A DNA stretch of 64,000 nt from Aegilops tauschii subsp. strangulata (Eukaryota; Streptophyta; Magnoliopsida; Poales; Poaceae): positions 499,750,601 to 499,814,600 of the forward strand of contig NC_053035.3 in the NCBI RefSeq assembly GCF_002575655.3, in the 5' to 3' direction. Under the pieces are notes generated by a model. The model saw only the letters and a list, made by a program, of their open reading frames with translations. It searched no databases and had not been told where the DNA came from. This document shows, piece by piece, positions 11,077 to 22,194 of the stretch (position 1 is the first letter of the stretch; each line of letters begins with the position of its first letter). Both the position numbers and the translations under genes were made by a program.

Positions 11077-11456
11077 TCATGATCGGAGACCGTCTCTATA
11101 GCAACAACACACTAGCGCGGGATACGGTTTTAGCGGGCCATGCTCCGGTTCGCAGGAACCTGTCACATTTTTTCCAATAATATTGTCCGCGCATGTCCTC
11201 TGGCAGTCATCTGGGAAGCAGTTCTGGTGGGGCTCCAAACATCCAACTGCACACACACACACACAAACACACACACATAAAAATACATTCATCATGCTCA
11301 ACATCGCAAGATATATACGTCTTGTGAAAACTGGTAGATGCTATTTAAGAGAACGCACGTACCAAGCTCTGAACCTTCCGAGGAGAGAAGGGTGGTCATG
11401 AGCATGAGAGCCCCCAAGCACACGGCAACAACGCTGTTCTTCGTAAAGACTGCCAT
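11077..11456 (-). CDS. Secreted cysteine-rich (defensin-like) peptide, two exons
   Basis: Exon 1 is 11456-11363 (94 nt), the intron 11362-11247 (116 nt; donor G|GTACGTGC, acceptor GTGCAG|TT), and exon 2 11246-11077 (170 nt, TGA stop). The spliced frame is 87 residues. Residues 1 to about 28 (MAVFTKNSVVAVCLGALML, then TTLLSSEG) form a typical signal peptide: a lysine followed by a hydrophobic core. The mature part has eight cysteines spaced C-x6-C-x4-C-x3-C-x12-C-x14-CCC, with a short charged tail. Signal peptide in exon 1 and Cys-rich domain in exon 2, split by a phase-1 intron, is the usual layout of plant defensin-like genes. I chose the ATG at 11456 because an upstream in-frame ATG (11495) lies only 12 nt past the TATA box. 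The exact subfamily and any activity (defence or reproductive signalling) are unknown. Both splice sites and the frame are intact. Confidence 0.68.
11250..11277. repeat. (CA)n microsatellite
   Basis: CACACACACACACACAAACACACACACA. On the minus strand it is the (TG)n tract immediately before the intron acceptor of the cysteine-rich peptide gene, where a pyrimidine tract is normal. Confidence 0.9.
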
Positions 11457-11506
11457 GAGGACCCAAAAATCTTGATGCATTGGCCACATGCTCACCCTTC
11501 GTTGCG

Positions 11507-11514
11507 TTTTTATA
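11507..11514 (-). promoter_or_regulatory. TATA box of the cysteine-rich peptide gene
   Basis: TATAAAAA on the minus strand, in CTCTATAAAAACGC. It lies about 55 nt upstream of the chosen ATG, which gives a predicted transcript start near 11483 and a 5' leader of about 25 nt. Confidence 0.55.
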
Positions 11515-11519
11515 GAGAC

Positions 11520-12249
11520 CGATCGGTGGAGATCACGGAGTATAAAATATCTAATGCATTAAGTATGGTAAAATGGAATAGGGCTAGTAATCCCGTGATT
11601 AAATGCATTATTTGCGAAAATTAGTATACTATACACGGCTTATCTTGTGCATCATTGTTAATTGATTTACACGCCAAATATAGTGAATGGACAATTTGTT
11701 ATCTAAATATTCTTAGCTAGCATCCGGGTCCAATCTTCTTCCTTTTCTTGCGGGTGTTCCGGGTCCAATCTTAATATATTTTTTCCGAAAACCAATCTTA
11801 ATTTCTTAAGAAGACTATCTATGCATTGATCATGATATATTCCTCTCTCTTATTCGTCACGGTTCTGCTTCTCTTTTTTGAGTTATTATCTCTTTGGTTT
11901 CTATTAGGAAGAAAATAATAATAAGGGCAACTACTAGGCATGCATCCATGAGACTAGTCCTATGCCGTTGGATAGGAAGCGAGATGGACGTCCGATCTGG
12001 TTGTTAAGCCATGCGCCAGATTACCTACTGCCGTTGGCTAATTGAGTGTTTCCTTGTACGTGACTGCCTAATTACGTGGGATTTGTTATTACATGTTCGC
12101 TGGTTCCGTTTTTCCATAGTTTTGTGAAATCAACTTCTGATCTAATAGGGAATCAAATAACTCTAGCGCTTAAAAAAATTCAAATAAATCTAGAAAAAAG
12201 AGATCCCCGCTGTGTTTTATGCTTCCTTATATTGAGCATAAGACTGTTT
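11520..12249. other. Intergenic, no supported gene
   Basis: AT-rich DNA upstream of the cysteine-rich peptide gene with many stops in all frames. No transposon end, RNA or conserved ORF is seen. Confidence 0.4.
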
Positions 12250-12545
12250 CAAAAACTTTTCAGTTTTGTTTCCATATGAAGCAACGTTTGCTTCCCGTAT
12301 GATTTTGCTTCCCATATGAGGCAAATTTTGTTTCCATATAAACCAAACTTTCCTGATTGTGGCTAATTTTAATCCTGGGAATTATTTTTGCGTCCTGCAC
12401 AGAACATTTATTTTGTTTCCAAACAAAATATGTGCTTCGAACAAACGGAGAATTGCTTTGGAGGAGCATTAAATTGCTTCCAACACGACAAAATAGTGTT
12501 TGCTTCCAACCAAGCAAATATTTGTTTTACAGAGTATAATTTGCT
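12250..12545. repeat. Degenerate interspersed TTTGCTTCC(A/C)(T)ATGA repeats
   Basis: The strings GTTTCCATATGAAGCAA, TTTGCTTCCCGTATGA, TTTGCTTCCCATATGAGGCAAA, TTTGTTTCCATAT, TTGTTTCCAAACAAA and TTTGCTTCCAACCAAGCAAA recur at irregular spacing of about 20-60 bases. Several carry a short dyad (TTTGCTTCC...AGCAAA). The unit is too loose for a microsatellite and has no coding frame. Confidence 0.45.
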
Positions 12546-12637
12546 TATAAACGAAAATAGTTTATATTTTTTTGAACACTAAAGGAAAATAGTATTTGCT
12601 TGATGATCAATTTGTGTCCATACACGCCACGGATACG

Positions 12638-13454
12638 TTACAAGGTTAGGCTGTGTCCTTCGGGCATGATGCCACAGCGGTCCACCACAATTGTGCGGTG
12701 CATGCATGGGGAAACATGCCAACGAGACCATATAAGAAGACCCTCTAGGTTTATACATACTTGAGAACGGGCACCGTTGTGTAGACAGATATTTCCATGG
12801 AGGAACATGTACGAGATCGGAGGGAAACCGCGATTAACGATGATGGCATCGAGGAGGAACAACAGTGGCTTGTTGATGACCTCGGCAATACCCTGCTTGT
12901 AGGCAATTACCATGCAGTGGTAAATCATCTCCTGCAAGTAACATTAAGAAGAAGAAATGCAAAGGGTATTACTATGTGTAGAATTTTTATAAAAAATAAA
13001 TAAGTATATAAAATTAGGATAGAAGCATATGTGGAGATGAGTTGAAGCAACTAATGAAACAAGTGTACATCGAAACGCACACATGTACACTAGTAAACAA
13101 CTCAACCACATACATAAGCCCACCCAGCTTATGAGACAATCTGTGTTCAAATCACCATTTGGCATTTTGAAGCAATAATAAAATAGAACCGAAGCATAGA
13201 TAACGGCTTGGCAATCTTGCATGTCACTAATTCCCTAAAATTCATGAAAGCATATTGATACATATAAGAAGCATGTTTGTAGTGTGGCACTCTAGTTGTA
13301 TATAAGAAGCAGAAATACAAGCCCGGATGTAAAAAAAGGGCATATACAAGACCATCGGAGCAGTCGCTAGCCTTGGCCCAGGTGTATGTACATAAGTGGG
13401 CAGTTTGCTGGAGGCCATCTTCACCGGCGCCGCCGGGTCTTAGTCGCTGGACAT
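12638..13454 (-). pseudogene. Unidentified gene fragment, cut by the CACTA-2 insertion
   Basis: On the minus strand, directly at the CACTA-2 border, a frame starts ATG-TCC-AGC-GAC and would continue (after a TAA at codon 5) as DPAAPVKMASSKLPTYVHTP and GPRLATAPMVLYMP. Further down, a strong acceptor (ACTTGCAG|GAGATG at about 12932) opens a second segment, EMIYHCMVIAYKQGIAEVI to FLHGNICLHNGARSQ. This is followed by a good donor (GTATGT) or read-through to a stop at 12638. Codon usage and splice signals look gene-like. I do not recognise the family. With the early stop and the transposon at its start codon it is probably a pseudogene. The exon structure is a guess. Confidence 0.35.
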
Positions 13455-13700
13455 CACTACAAGAAATATGTCAACTAGTGACCTTCTGTCAGTGACCCTG
13501 GAAGAATTGGTCATAGATCTATGATCATTTCAGACCAATTGGTCAAAAGCTGTTCGGGGGGCTCCAAACCCTAAACTATAACGACCATTTTGGTCAGAAA
13601 GGTCGTAATTTCCTTACACGAAATGGTCATAAAGCAGATAGCACCGGTCTGTTGCCTTATTTCTAGCTGATCATGACCAATATAGACGGTCATAACCTTG
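13455..13700 (+). repeat. CACTA-2 left terminal and subterminal repeats
   Basis: The terminal repeat is followed by GTGACC, TTGGTCATAG, GACCAATTGGTCAA, ACGACCATTTTGGTC, AGGTCGTAA, ATGGTCATAA and ATGACCAATATAGACGGTCATAA. Direct and inverted copies of a GGTC(A/G)T core probably serve as transposase-binding sites. A similar block appears again inside the element at 17085-17115. Confidence 0.85.
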
Positions 13701-14482
13701 TAAATTGTGGTGGGTTGCTATGACTAGGGGCCACCTCATCAGTTTTGCCTATGTGTCATGTCCATGTGGTAGTTTTTGCCCTAGGTTATGAAGCAACCTA
13801 TATTTCTATCATTCCCAAAATTCCCAAAAAATCTCATAAATTCTTTGGGTCATATCTTCGTCAAATATGTAAAAAAAACCTTCCTTGCCTAGTTCAAAAA
13901 TAATTTAGAAATATTCATTTTCCTATTCCGTTCAGAAAAAACACTTTGTGAAGGAAGTACCACTTTGGCATGTCCAAATAGTATCCATTTTCTACAGTGC
14001 TTTCCTATGCCCAAATAACCATCCTCCACCAAATGCCAGCTCAATCCATTCATTATTTTGAGCCCAGCTTCAACATTCGTATTTATGTCCAGTGTGGTAC
14101 TTTGCAAAGCAAGTACCACCTAGGCTCCTCCTTTCGAGCTGAAAATTTGTGAAGACGGTCTTCTTAGTAACTGATCATCCTTAGCCAAAACTCATGCCCA
14201 TTAGCCATGTGCATTTCCCGTACCCCTAATCAAACACTTGGCTGCTTATTCATGTTTGAGCATCGATCGGTCTCCTCGTGAGAATCTTATGTTGTGATTT
14301 TCTTCCTAGCACCTATCTGGGGAGTGCCCAACCCACTAGACATGCCTAGGCCGCCCAGAACACATGGCAACGCCAGGGTCACGTGGTGACCTCACGGCGG
14401 GCATGCGAGTTTACGCGCTCTAGAGTTGGGGCCCTCGGCCAGCGCCCAAACCTCAACGTATTGCCACCAAACCATGTATTTC

Positions 14483-17050
14483 TGATTAAATAGGTACTTA
14501 TGTAACTAGAAATGATTTTTGGAAAAAAATAAATAGCAAAATATGAGGCAGCTGCAGTTCAAAATTGACTCGCTTCCTGCTGAATCGGCGGGAATTTGTC
14601 TTTTTCACCAGAGGTGGATCAAAACTTTTGACACCCAACCATTTTGTCAATTGTGCATTAAATATGTCCTAGTATTTCATAAAATTGATTTGGTCCAATT
14701 TTGCAACAAATATATGGTAGGTCCTTCACAAAAAAACTCATTTCAGGCACTCGGAAAATGGAAAATGAATTTTCCGTGCAAAGAAAATGAAAACTCCCTT
14801 AGGCAACATTGTTTGGAATTCCAAGATGCACCCTTGTGCACAATATGAGATCATTTGAACAAACTATGCCATGAATGTGGCCATAAGATTGATCACTTGG
14901 CTTGAAAGCCATGAATCTTCACGCATGATAGCTCATTTCTGAGAACACTTTTTTAAAATAATTTCCGTATTACAAGTTTATTATTTTTCCTGGAAACTTG
15001 GCCTCATATAATGACACAATGCGAAGGTTTTCCAATTTTTCAATTTTTTTTGAATTTTTTATGCCCGTTTCAAAATGCGGTCAAAATGGCGGGAATAACC
15101 GTTCCTAGCAAGTGGTTGAATCTTGAAATTTTTTTGGTGTTTCTCTGATTAAATAGATACTTAGGTACCTAGAAATTATTTTTGGAAAAAATAAAGAGTA
15201 AACTATGAGGCAGCTGCAGTTCAAATTTGACCCGCTTCCTCCTGAATCGGCGAGAATTTGTCTTTTTCACGAGAGGTGGATCAAACCTTTTTACACCGAA
15301 CCATTTGGTCACTTGTGCAATAAATATGTCCTAGTATCTTAGAAAATTGATTTGGTCAAATTTTGCAACAAATATATGGTAGGTCCTTCACAAAAAAACC
15401 TCATTTCGGGCACTCGAAAAATGGAAAATGAATTTTTCGTCCAAAGAAAATGAAAACTCCCTTAGGCAACATTGTTTGGAATTCCAAGATGCACCTTTGT
15501 GCACAATATGAGATCATTTGAACAAACTATGCCATGAATGTGGCCATAAGATTGATCATTTGGCTTGAAAGCCATGAATCTTCACGCATGATAGCTCGTT
15601 TCGGAGAACAATTTTTTAAAATAATTTCCGTATTACAAGTTTATTATTTTTCCTGGAAACTTGGCCACATATAATGACACAATGCGAAGGTTTTCTAATT
15701 TTTTTGATTTTTTTGAATTTTTTATGCCCGTTTCAAAATGCGGTCAAAATGGCAGGAATGACCGTTCCTAGCTAGTGGTTGAATCTTGAATTTTTTTTGG
15801 TGTTTCTCTGATTAAATAGATACTTATGTACCTAGAAATGATTTTTGGAAAAAATAAAGAGCAAACTACGAGGCAGCTACAGTTCAAATTTAACCCGCTT
15901 CCAGCTGAATCGGCGGGAATTTGTCTTTTTCACGAGAGGTGGATCAAAACTTTTTACACCCAACCATTTGGTCAATTGTGCATTAAATATGTCCTAGTAT
16001 TTTATAAAATTGATTTGGTCCAATTTTGCAACAAATATATGGTAGGTCCTTCACAAAAAAACCTCATTTCGGGCACTCGAAAAATGGAAAATGAATTTTT
16101 CGTCCAAAGAAAATGAAACTCCCTTAAGCAACATTGTTTGTCATTCCAATATGCGCCCTTGTGCACAATATGAAATCATTTGAACAAACTATGCCATGAA
16201 TGTGGCCATAAGATTGATCATTTGACTTGAAAGCCATGAATCTTCACACATGATAGCTCATTTCTGAGAACACTTTTTAAAAAAGAATTACCGTATTACA
16301 AGTTTATTATTTTTCCTGGTAACTTGGTCACATATAATGACACAATGCGAAGGTTTTCCAATTTTTTGATTTTTTTTGAATTTTTCATACCCGTTTCAAA
16401 ATGCGGTCAAAACAGCGGGAATGACCGTTCCTAGCTAGTGGTTGAATCTTGGAATATTTTTGGTTGTTTCTCTGATTAAATAGATACTTTTGTACCTAGA
16501 AATGATTTTTGGAAAAAATAAATAGCAAACTATGAGGCAGCTGCAGTTCAAATTTAACCCGCTTCGAGCTAAAACGGCGGAAATTTGTCTTTTTCACCAG
16601 AGGTGGATCAAAACTTTTTCCACCCAACCATTTGGTCAATTGTGCATTAAATATGGCCTAGTATTTTATAAAAATGATTTGGTTCAATTTTGCAACAATT
16701 ATTTGGTAGGTTCTTCACAAAAAAACCTCATTTGGGGCACTCGAAAAATGGAAAATAATTTTTTCGTCCAAAGAAAAGGAAAACTTCCTTAGGCAATATT
16801 GTTTGCCATTCCAAGATGCAGCATTGTGCTCAATATGAGATGATTTCTTTGAATTTTTCATGTGAAAAAGTAGAAAATGACCCCCCCTAAAAACTCATTT
16901 CTCATAACAAATTTTAAAAGATATTTGTCTTATTCCAATTTCAAGTTTGTTAGTTTTCCTAAAAACTATGTCACATTTGGTGACACACTGAGAATGTTTC
17001 ATTTTGAATTTCTCATATCATAAAACTGTTTATATGATTCAACACCGTTT
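14483..17050. repeat. 663-bp tandem repeat, about 3.9 units, inside CACTA-2
   Basis: Units start with TGATTAAATAG(G/A)TACTT at 14483, 15146, 15809 and 16473, giving periods of 663, 663 and 664 bp. Each contains GAGGCAGCTGCAGTTCAAA (or close), a GGTGGATCAAA block, ATATATGGTAGGTCCTTCACA and TTTCAAAATGCGGTCAAAA. Units 1-3 are very similar. Unit 4 diverges after about 16830 but can still be followed to about 17050. Three units keep a similar open frame of about 86-101 codons. It has no family resemblance and shifts between copies, so I treat it as non-coding. Confidence 0.9.
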
Positions 17051-17114
17051 TTTGAAAAATATGGTTCAACACCTTATTTTTAGTCGATTACGACCAATTT
17101 AGAAGGTCATAACG

Positions 17115-20100
17115 TGTACTGCATTCTGATTGGTCCATGGACATGTCACGCGGATCGTGCTCAAACGCCGTCGGATGCTCTTGGATCTGACGGCGGCCCT
17201 TTCTCCCTCACCCCTCCCCCTCTTTGTCTCAAAAAAAGAAAAAGAAAAAATAAAACTCCCTCACCCTCTCACCCATGAACCCTAGTGCTCCAGATCCGCC
17301 ACCCACCTCACGCGCTCCCTCTCCCCCATCGCCGCCGCCACCCCGCCGATCCCATCCCTCCCGATTCAGATCCATTCTCCCCGATTCAGATCCGACCCCG
17401 CCGCCCGCGCCCCACCATTCGCTCCTCCTCGCCTCCTAGAGGACGGCTGCGCTCTTCCTCCGCCCGTCCCGGAGGCCTCGGTCGGCGCCCTCCGCCGCAG
17501 GGCCGTCGCGCTTGTCCCGCCCTCGGCGCCGCACCTCCTTTTCCTCATGGCCTCACACCTCCCCGATCCGTGTTCCTCGCACGCTCACCGCTTCGCCTCT
17601 GTCTCCCACCATGCCGCACACCCCATGCCGGAAAAGGGAAGGCGAGCCACCTCCGCCCTCCCCTCGCCCCCGCGCTGGTCCCACCGCCGAGTCCAGTTCC
17701 CCTCACTTCTCCGTCCAGGCGCCGTCGCCATCAATCGATCTCCCGAGCAAGTGACCTCCCTCCCCGATCTACTCGTTGGCTATGGCGGACGAGCCGGAGG
17801 GGCGAGGGGAGGGGGAGCGTGGACGCCAACTGGCGCCCCACCCAAGACTCAGATCCCGCCACCGCGGCCGCCGGAGGCGGGGTTGACCCGAACGCACCGG
17901 CGCCCCACCGCCGGAGGCGACTAGCGCTCCGGGCTCCATCCCGACGCCCGCGCTAGGATCGTCAGTAAGATGTAAGCGGCGACCTCAATCTTTGATTTGA
18001 TCCTTCATCCCCTTAATTTATTGGAGCACTCCTTCCAGATACAGTCGCACTCCTCATCCAGCTCCATGTCTCCTGGTGCGGCGGCACAGTGGGAGGATGT
18101 GAACGCGCGGCCGCCCAGGGGTGGTGGTGGTGGTGACCTGCCTGCTCATCCCTCGTCCTCATCACCGGCCTCTCCGAGGTCGCTGCTGGGGCAATCTCCA
18201 TCGGCCCTTGAGGGTAATTTCCGATCCCTCCTCCGCAATTGTAATTCTGCAGTAGTACAAGGCTTCCATCTAGGATAATGTCCGACTGTATTAGACTGCA
18301 TGTACTGCTAATAGTGAATCTACAGTAGTATTTCTACACATCCTAGCTAGTGATGAATACTTTTCATTGCATGGCCTGACTAATGACTCGCATTGGAGCC
18401 ATTTATTAATCTCGTACTACTAGTTGAGCTTCCAAATGTAACTTATGGAAATATCAGGTTATCCTATGATGCAGAAATCTCGTATTTGCTGCATCTTTCC
18501 AGTTTATTAAGGAAGCACTGAGCTAGCTTGAGCAGTAAAAAATAAACACTTGGTACCATTTACTACAACCCCTGATTTTGCTACATCATTTTTATAGTTC
18601 AGAAAATCTGGGGCTATACATTATTATTGCAGACTGGCTGACTGTAATAGTATTCAGAAAATCAGGTTGATGGTCAGATTAGCCCCTTCCAAATTTCATA
18701 TATTAATCAATGGAGCACTAGCAGCCAACCTTGGAGATGGGCGTGCAAGTGTCTGACCTCCAACCCTGAATGTGTTCTTCCCATATTTCTACAGCCAATA
18801 GTACCAAACTGCCATTACAAACATGTCACTCCACTAGCTAGCCGGCAACTCAGTCTTAGTTTCCAAGCAAAAAAAAGCATCTTTCGCCTTTGGCTTCTTA
18901 TTGGCATTATCAATGGTTGACATGTTTTGATATACTCAATCCTGCAATTTCTGTTACCGATTTTCAGCTTGACCCACTGTTTTGGTCAGTGATTTGCATT
19001 ACTCTTGTCGCTGCTCTGCTCTGTACATACATAACCTTGGACTCTTATCGGTATTACATATTTTCAGCTGGACCCACTATTTTATTAAGTGAATTCCATG
19101 CAAACAACTAACTTTCTCTTGTTCATGTAGATGGAGTAGGAGGATGAGCAGCAGCAAATGAGCCTGATGGTGAAGAAGCACCTGATGACCAGAACTCGTT
19201 CAAGAGCTCTTTTGTCCTTCCAAAACAGGGTCTTTATGTCCCCCTTACAGAAAAATGTTCATACATGTTCCTGCATGATGCGTGTGTGCATGTTGGATGG
19301 TCATATTCTAGTGTACTAGCTAGCTAGTAAGCTTGTTTTGCTACCGGATGATTGAATCTCATCTCAGTTTTTACCTCATGTAGCTCACCGCCTAATTTGT
19401 AGGTAAAGATACCGTTGGCATATATTATCAGCAGCATTTTTTCATAAACAAAATAAAAAATGTTGATTTAGTTCCAGAATGTGTATTATCTCCATGTTGT
19501 TGGCTAGATGGTAATGGCTCATCAGAATATACACACACATGAACGCTATTATTTCTCTTCAGAGAAACCAAGCCAATATTCTGATCCTCCTAGCCATTGC
19601 ACATGCCTATATTCATATGGCCATTGTGGATAATTCTATGCTTTAATAATTCTCCTTATATATCACTATTTATTAGTAGGAGATTTCTTCTGCTTGGCCA
19701 TAACAACAATTTCATGTTGTTTCTTTTGTAATTCGATGGTTGACAGTCTCATATATTACACTAGCTAATATATTACAACGGAATGAATCAACTACTCTCA
19801 TGGTCGGTCCCATCCCATCTAGCATTATTTACCGTCTATCTGTCTGTATGTATTTACTCTGGAAAAAATTCAGTCTGCACATCTGCATCTGCATTGCACA
19901 AGTACAGATACATCCGCCCCTGCTATTTTCTTGTTATACATTACATAGATGCATACATACGCCAGGCTATTTCTGTGTCTGCCTTTCTGACCTCTCAAGG
20001 ATGCATATCTCGTTCGTATGTACTGAATTTTGTAACAATTTTGTTTTCCTCATCCTTATAGGATGCTGCGCTCGCTACTTACATGTTTTCTGATGCCGCA

Positions 20101-21930
20101 ACAAAGGACTATATGTGGTTTCTTCAGTGGGACTGTTGCTGTCGCTCCTCATGTTCAATAACATTTCAGCATGGGACCTGCTAGTCACCCAAGCCAAGCC
20201 TCGCATCGCTTCAATAAAGCGATACTTCTTCCAATCAACCCCTACTTCGGCTCTGCTCTTTTTTCCATCTTCTCTTATTTAAGCTAAGAAAGATTCTGAG
20301 TTTGCATCCATCTCATTACACTAGCTAGCACAATATATTAGTTGAGGCAACTCTACTACATATCAATTTCCCCTACTGGATTGGTTCTATATTTTTAAAG
20401 TTGTTTCGTGGTGCATGAGCCCAACCTGAAGAAATATAGGCTTATGATGACTATTTTCCTTCTTAAGTAATCATAGTTGTTGGCTTCGGTAGCTTGCTGA
20501 ATATGCTTTAGTTATATATAGAAATGACATGCCTTCTATGCTTAAATGATTGTTTGGCTCTATATAATTGTTGACATGAATATCTTGACTTCCCAAACAA
20601 GTATTGGGCTGTACCTATGCATACAGATTATCCTAACAGAACTAAAAATAAAAATTGAAGCATGAAATAAGCAATAAGTGGCTGATTTTTATTTGCATGT
20701 TAAGCGGAAAGTTGTAGCCAAGGCTTATATATTACAAAATATTGTCACACCTATGAGCTTCTACTGTTGTTAGGGACATCGTAGTGTGATCTTCATGATT
20801 TTTCGCTTGAAGATGTACTGATTCATTAGTCAAGCAGAGACCGAAGTCATCTTTTGCTACTGCTAGCTCTATGGATGTTTATTTACGTGCAACTTCTGCC
20901 AGCTCTAACTTGGTTATATAGTAGTTCAATTCAGTCAATCTGTTGGAACTAGTTTGTCTATTACTTGTATCCAGATTTTATATCCTGCCCTATGCCATTG
21001 TCGACTTGCTTAGGTACATAATTGTTATCTCTTGCAATCTGGTATTGATGATTGTCAATGTATTCATTTATACCTTTCTAGTGTACCTTGTATGTGACCC
21101 AACTGATCTGTATATCAATGCTCTGTTTCCAATAGATGTATGCTGATGCCTGATGGCTTATTCCTTAAAACTTCACTGTTGCAGTAGCATTTTTCCTTAG
21201 TGCATAGATGTATGAGCGATCACTTATGCTTGAAACCTTGCTCTCTTTCCCAGGAACCATCGTGGTCTGCGTCACTACTGGGGCAGGAGAGGAAAGCCTG
21301 TTGGTGTCTCCAGGAAGCGATAAACTGCTTCACAAAGATCCGCGCATAGCTTCACTACTACTGTGTTGGTCCATTTCCAGAATCGTAAGGAGTGTTCTTG
21401 TTTAGACGATTACCTTGGATGATGCTTTTGCTTAAGGAGAGGCTCAAGAAGATCAGGTATAAACTCCTCCCCCTCTTGTTTGTTTTTGCTTCATACTGCT
21501 TGGTGGTTGATACATTACTGTGCAAGTTCTATGGTATGTGAGTTCTTTCTATTGCTACAAGCATTGACACAATATGTCATGTGCAGGGAGCTCTGTATCC
21601 GAGTTCCAGCCATCCTCTACAGCAAGGAGCTCTCGGCCAAAGGAGCAAGCAGCGCTGCTAGTTCCTTGAGGCCAGATCGAGTAAGATGGCGCACCATGGC
21701 GTGTGGTGGCGTATTTTGCTTCCGAGAACAGTACTGTTTATTTGAAGTGAGATGTACTCGTCTAGTGCCTGGCAAAAAAATGAAGGATGAAGTGTCATGT
21801 ACTGTCTATGTTGTAGTGAGCTATAGTAGGAGTGAAATGAAAATGTATCTGTTGTTGTATGTGCTATTTTGCTGTAATGTATTGTGTACATTTTACTTGA
21901 ACATTAAATTCTCCAAAAAAATGTTCTTAC
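17115..21930 (+). other. Gene-like cargo of CACTA-2 (possible transcription unit, mostly non-coding)
   Basis: After a repeated subterminal-like motif at 17085-17115 the composition changes. 17270-17960 is very GC-rich, like a grass 5' exon (CCCTCACCCTCTCACCCATGAACCCTAG and similar). It is followed by about 3.2 kb of AT-rich, intron-like DNA with exon-like islands at 18060-18215, 19131-19225, 21254-21323, 21416-21456 and 21588-21680. It ends with a 3'-end-like stretch (TGTAATGTATTGTGTACATT near 21870). The long frames in the GC-rich part (for example 17285-17956) are Pro/Arg/Ser compositional and match nothing. Two islands derive from a ribosomal protein S18 gene. This looks like host gene fragments captured by a CACTA; whether it is transcribed cannot be told here. 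Confidence 0.55.
21254..21456 (+). pseudogene. RPS18: Ribosomal protein S18 (uS13) gene pieces captured by CACTA-2, in rearranged order
   Basis: After an acceptor TTTCCCAG at 21253 the frame reads NHRGLRHYWG then RRGKPVGVSRKR and a stop at 21321-21323. This is the C-terminal end of cytosolic ribosomal protein S18 with an internal loss of about 12 codons (the family has an LRVRGQHTKTTG-type stretch between HYWG and RRGK). About 100 bp downstream, 21416-21456 reads TTGGATG...GGAGAGGCTCAAGAAGATCAG|GTATAAAC. That matches the exon that normally precedes it (ERLKKIR, then a donor). So the upstream exon end now lies after the downstream exon. In S18 this basic C-terminal region contacts ribosomal RNA. 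The fragment cannot encode a working protein. The family call rests on exact matches over two short blocks that are adjacent in the normal protein. Confidence 0.75.
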
Positions 21931-22194
21931 TGGACCTGATAGTGGCCACGGCCCAAATATACTTGTACTATTAAGATGCCATGGCCCAAAATAACCTGGG
22001 CTGAAAAGCTATTCAGAATTATTATAAGCAGGCCTCGACTCAGATAGAAAATAGAAACAAAAAGGAAACAAACTATGTGGAAAGGTAAAGGCCCATTATA
22101 GAAAAGGCCCAAAAACATCAAGCAAAAAATATATCATAAAAGGCTGAATTAATGGGCTTGGCCCATGTAGAACACCGAATTGGACCGGGCTGAA

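Noticed and set aside
12944..13222. 92-codon minus-strand ORF as an exon
   Set aside because: Hydrophobic AT-rich frame between two possible exons, most likely an intron of the unidentified gene fragment.
14543..16792. Repeated ORFs of 86-101 codons in the 663-bp units as a small gene family
   Set aside because: They lie at the same place in a tandem repeat, so similarity follows from duplication. One unit lacks the ORF, copies differ in length, and no domain is recognisable.
17285..17956. 223-codon ORF at the head of the CACTA-2 cargo
   Set aside because: Pro/Arg/Ser composition from GC-rich DNA, with overlapping open frames on both strands and no conserved motif.
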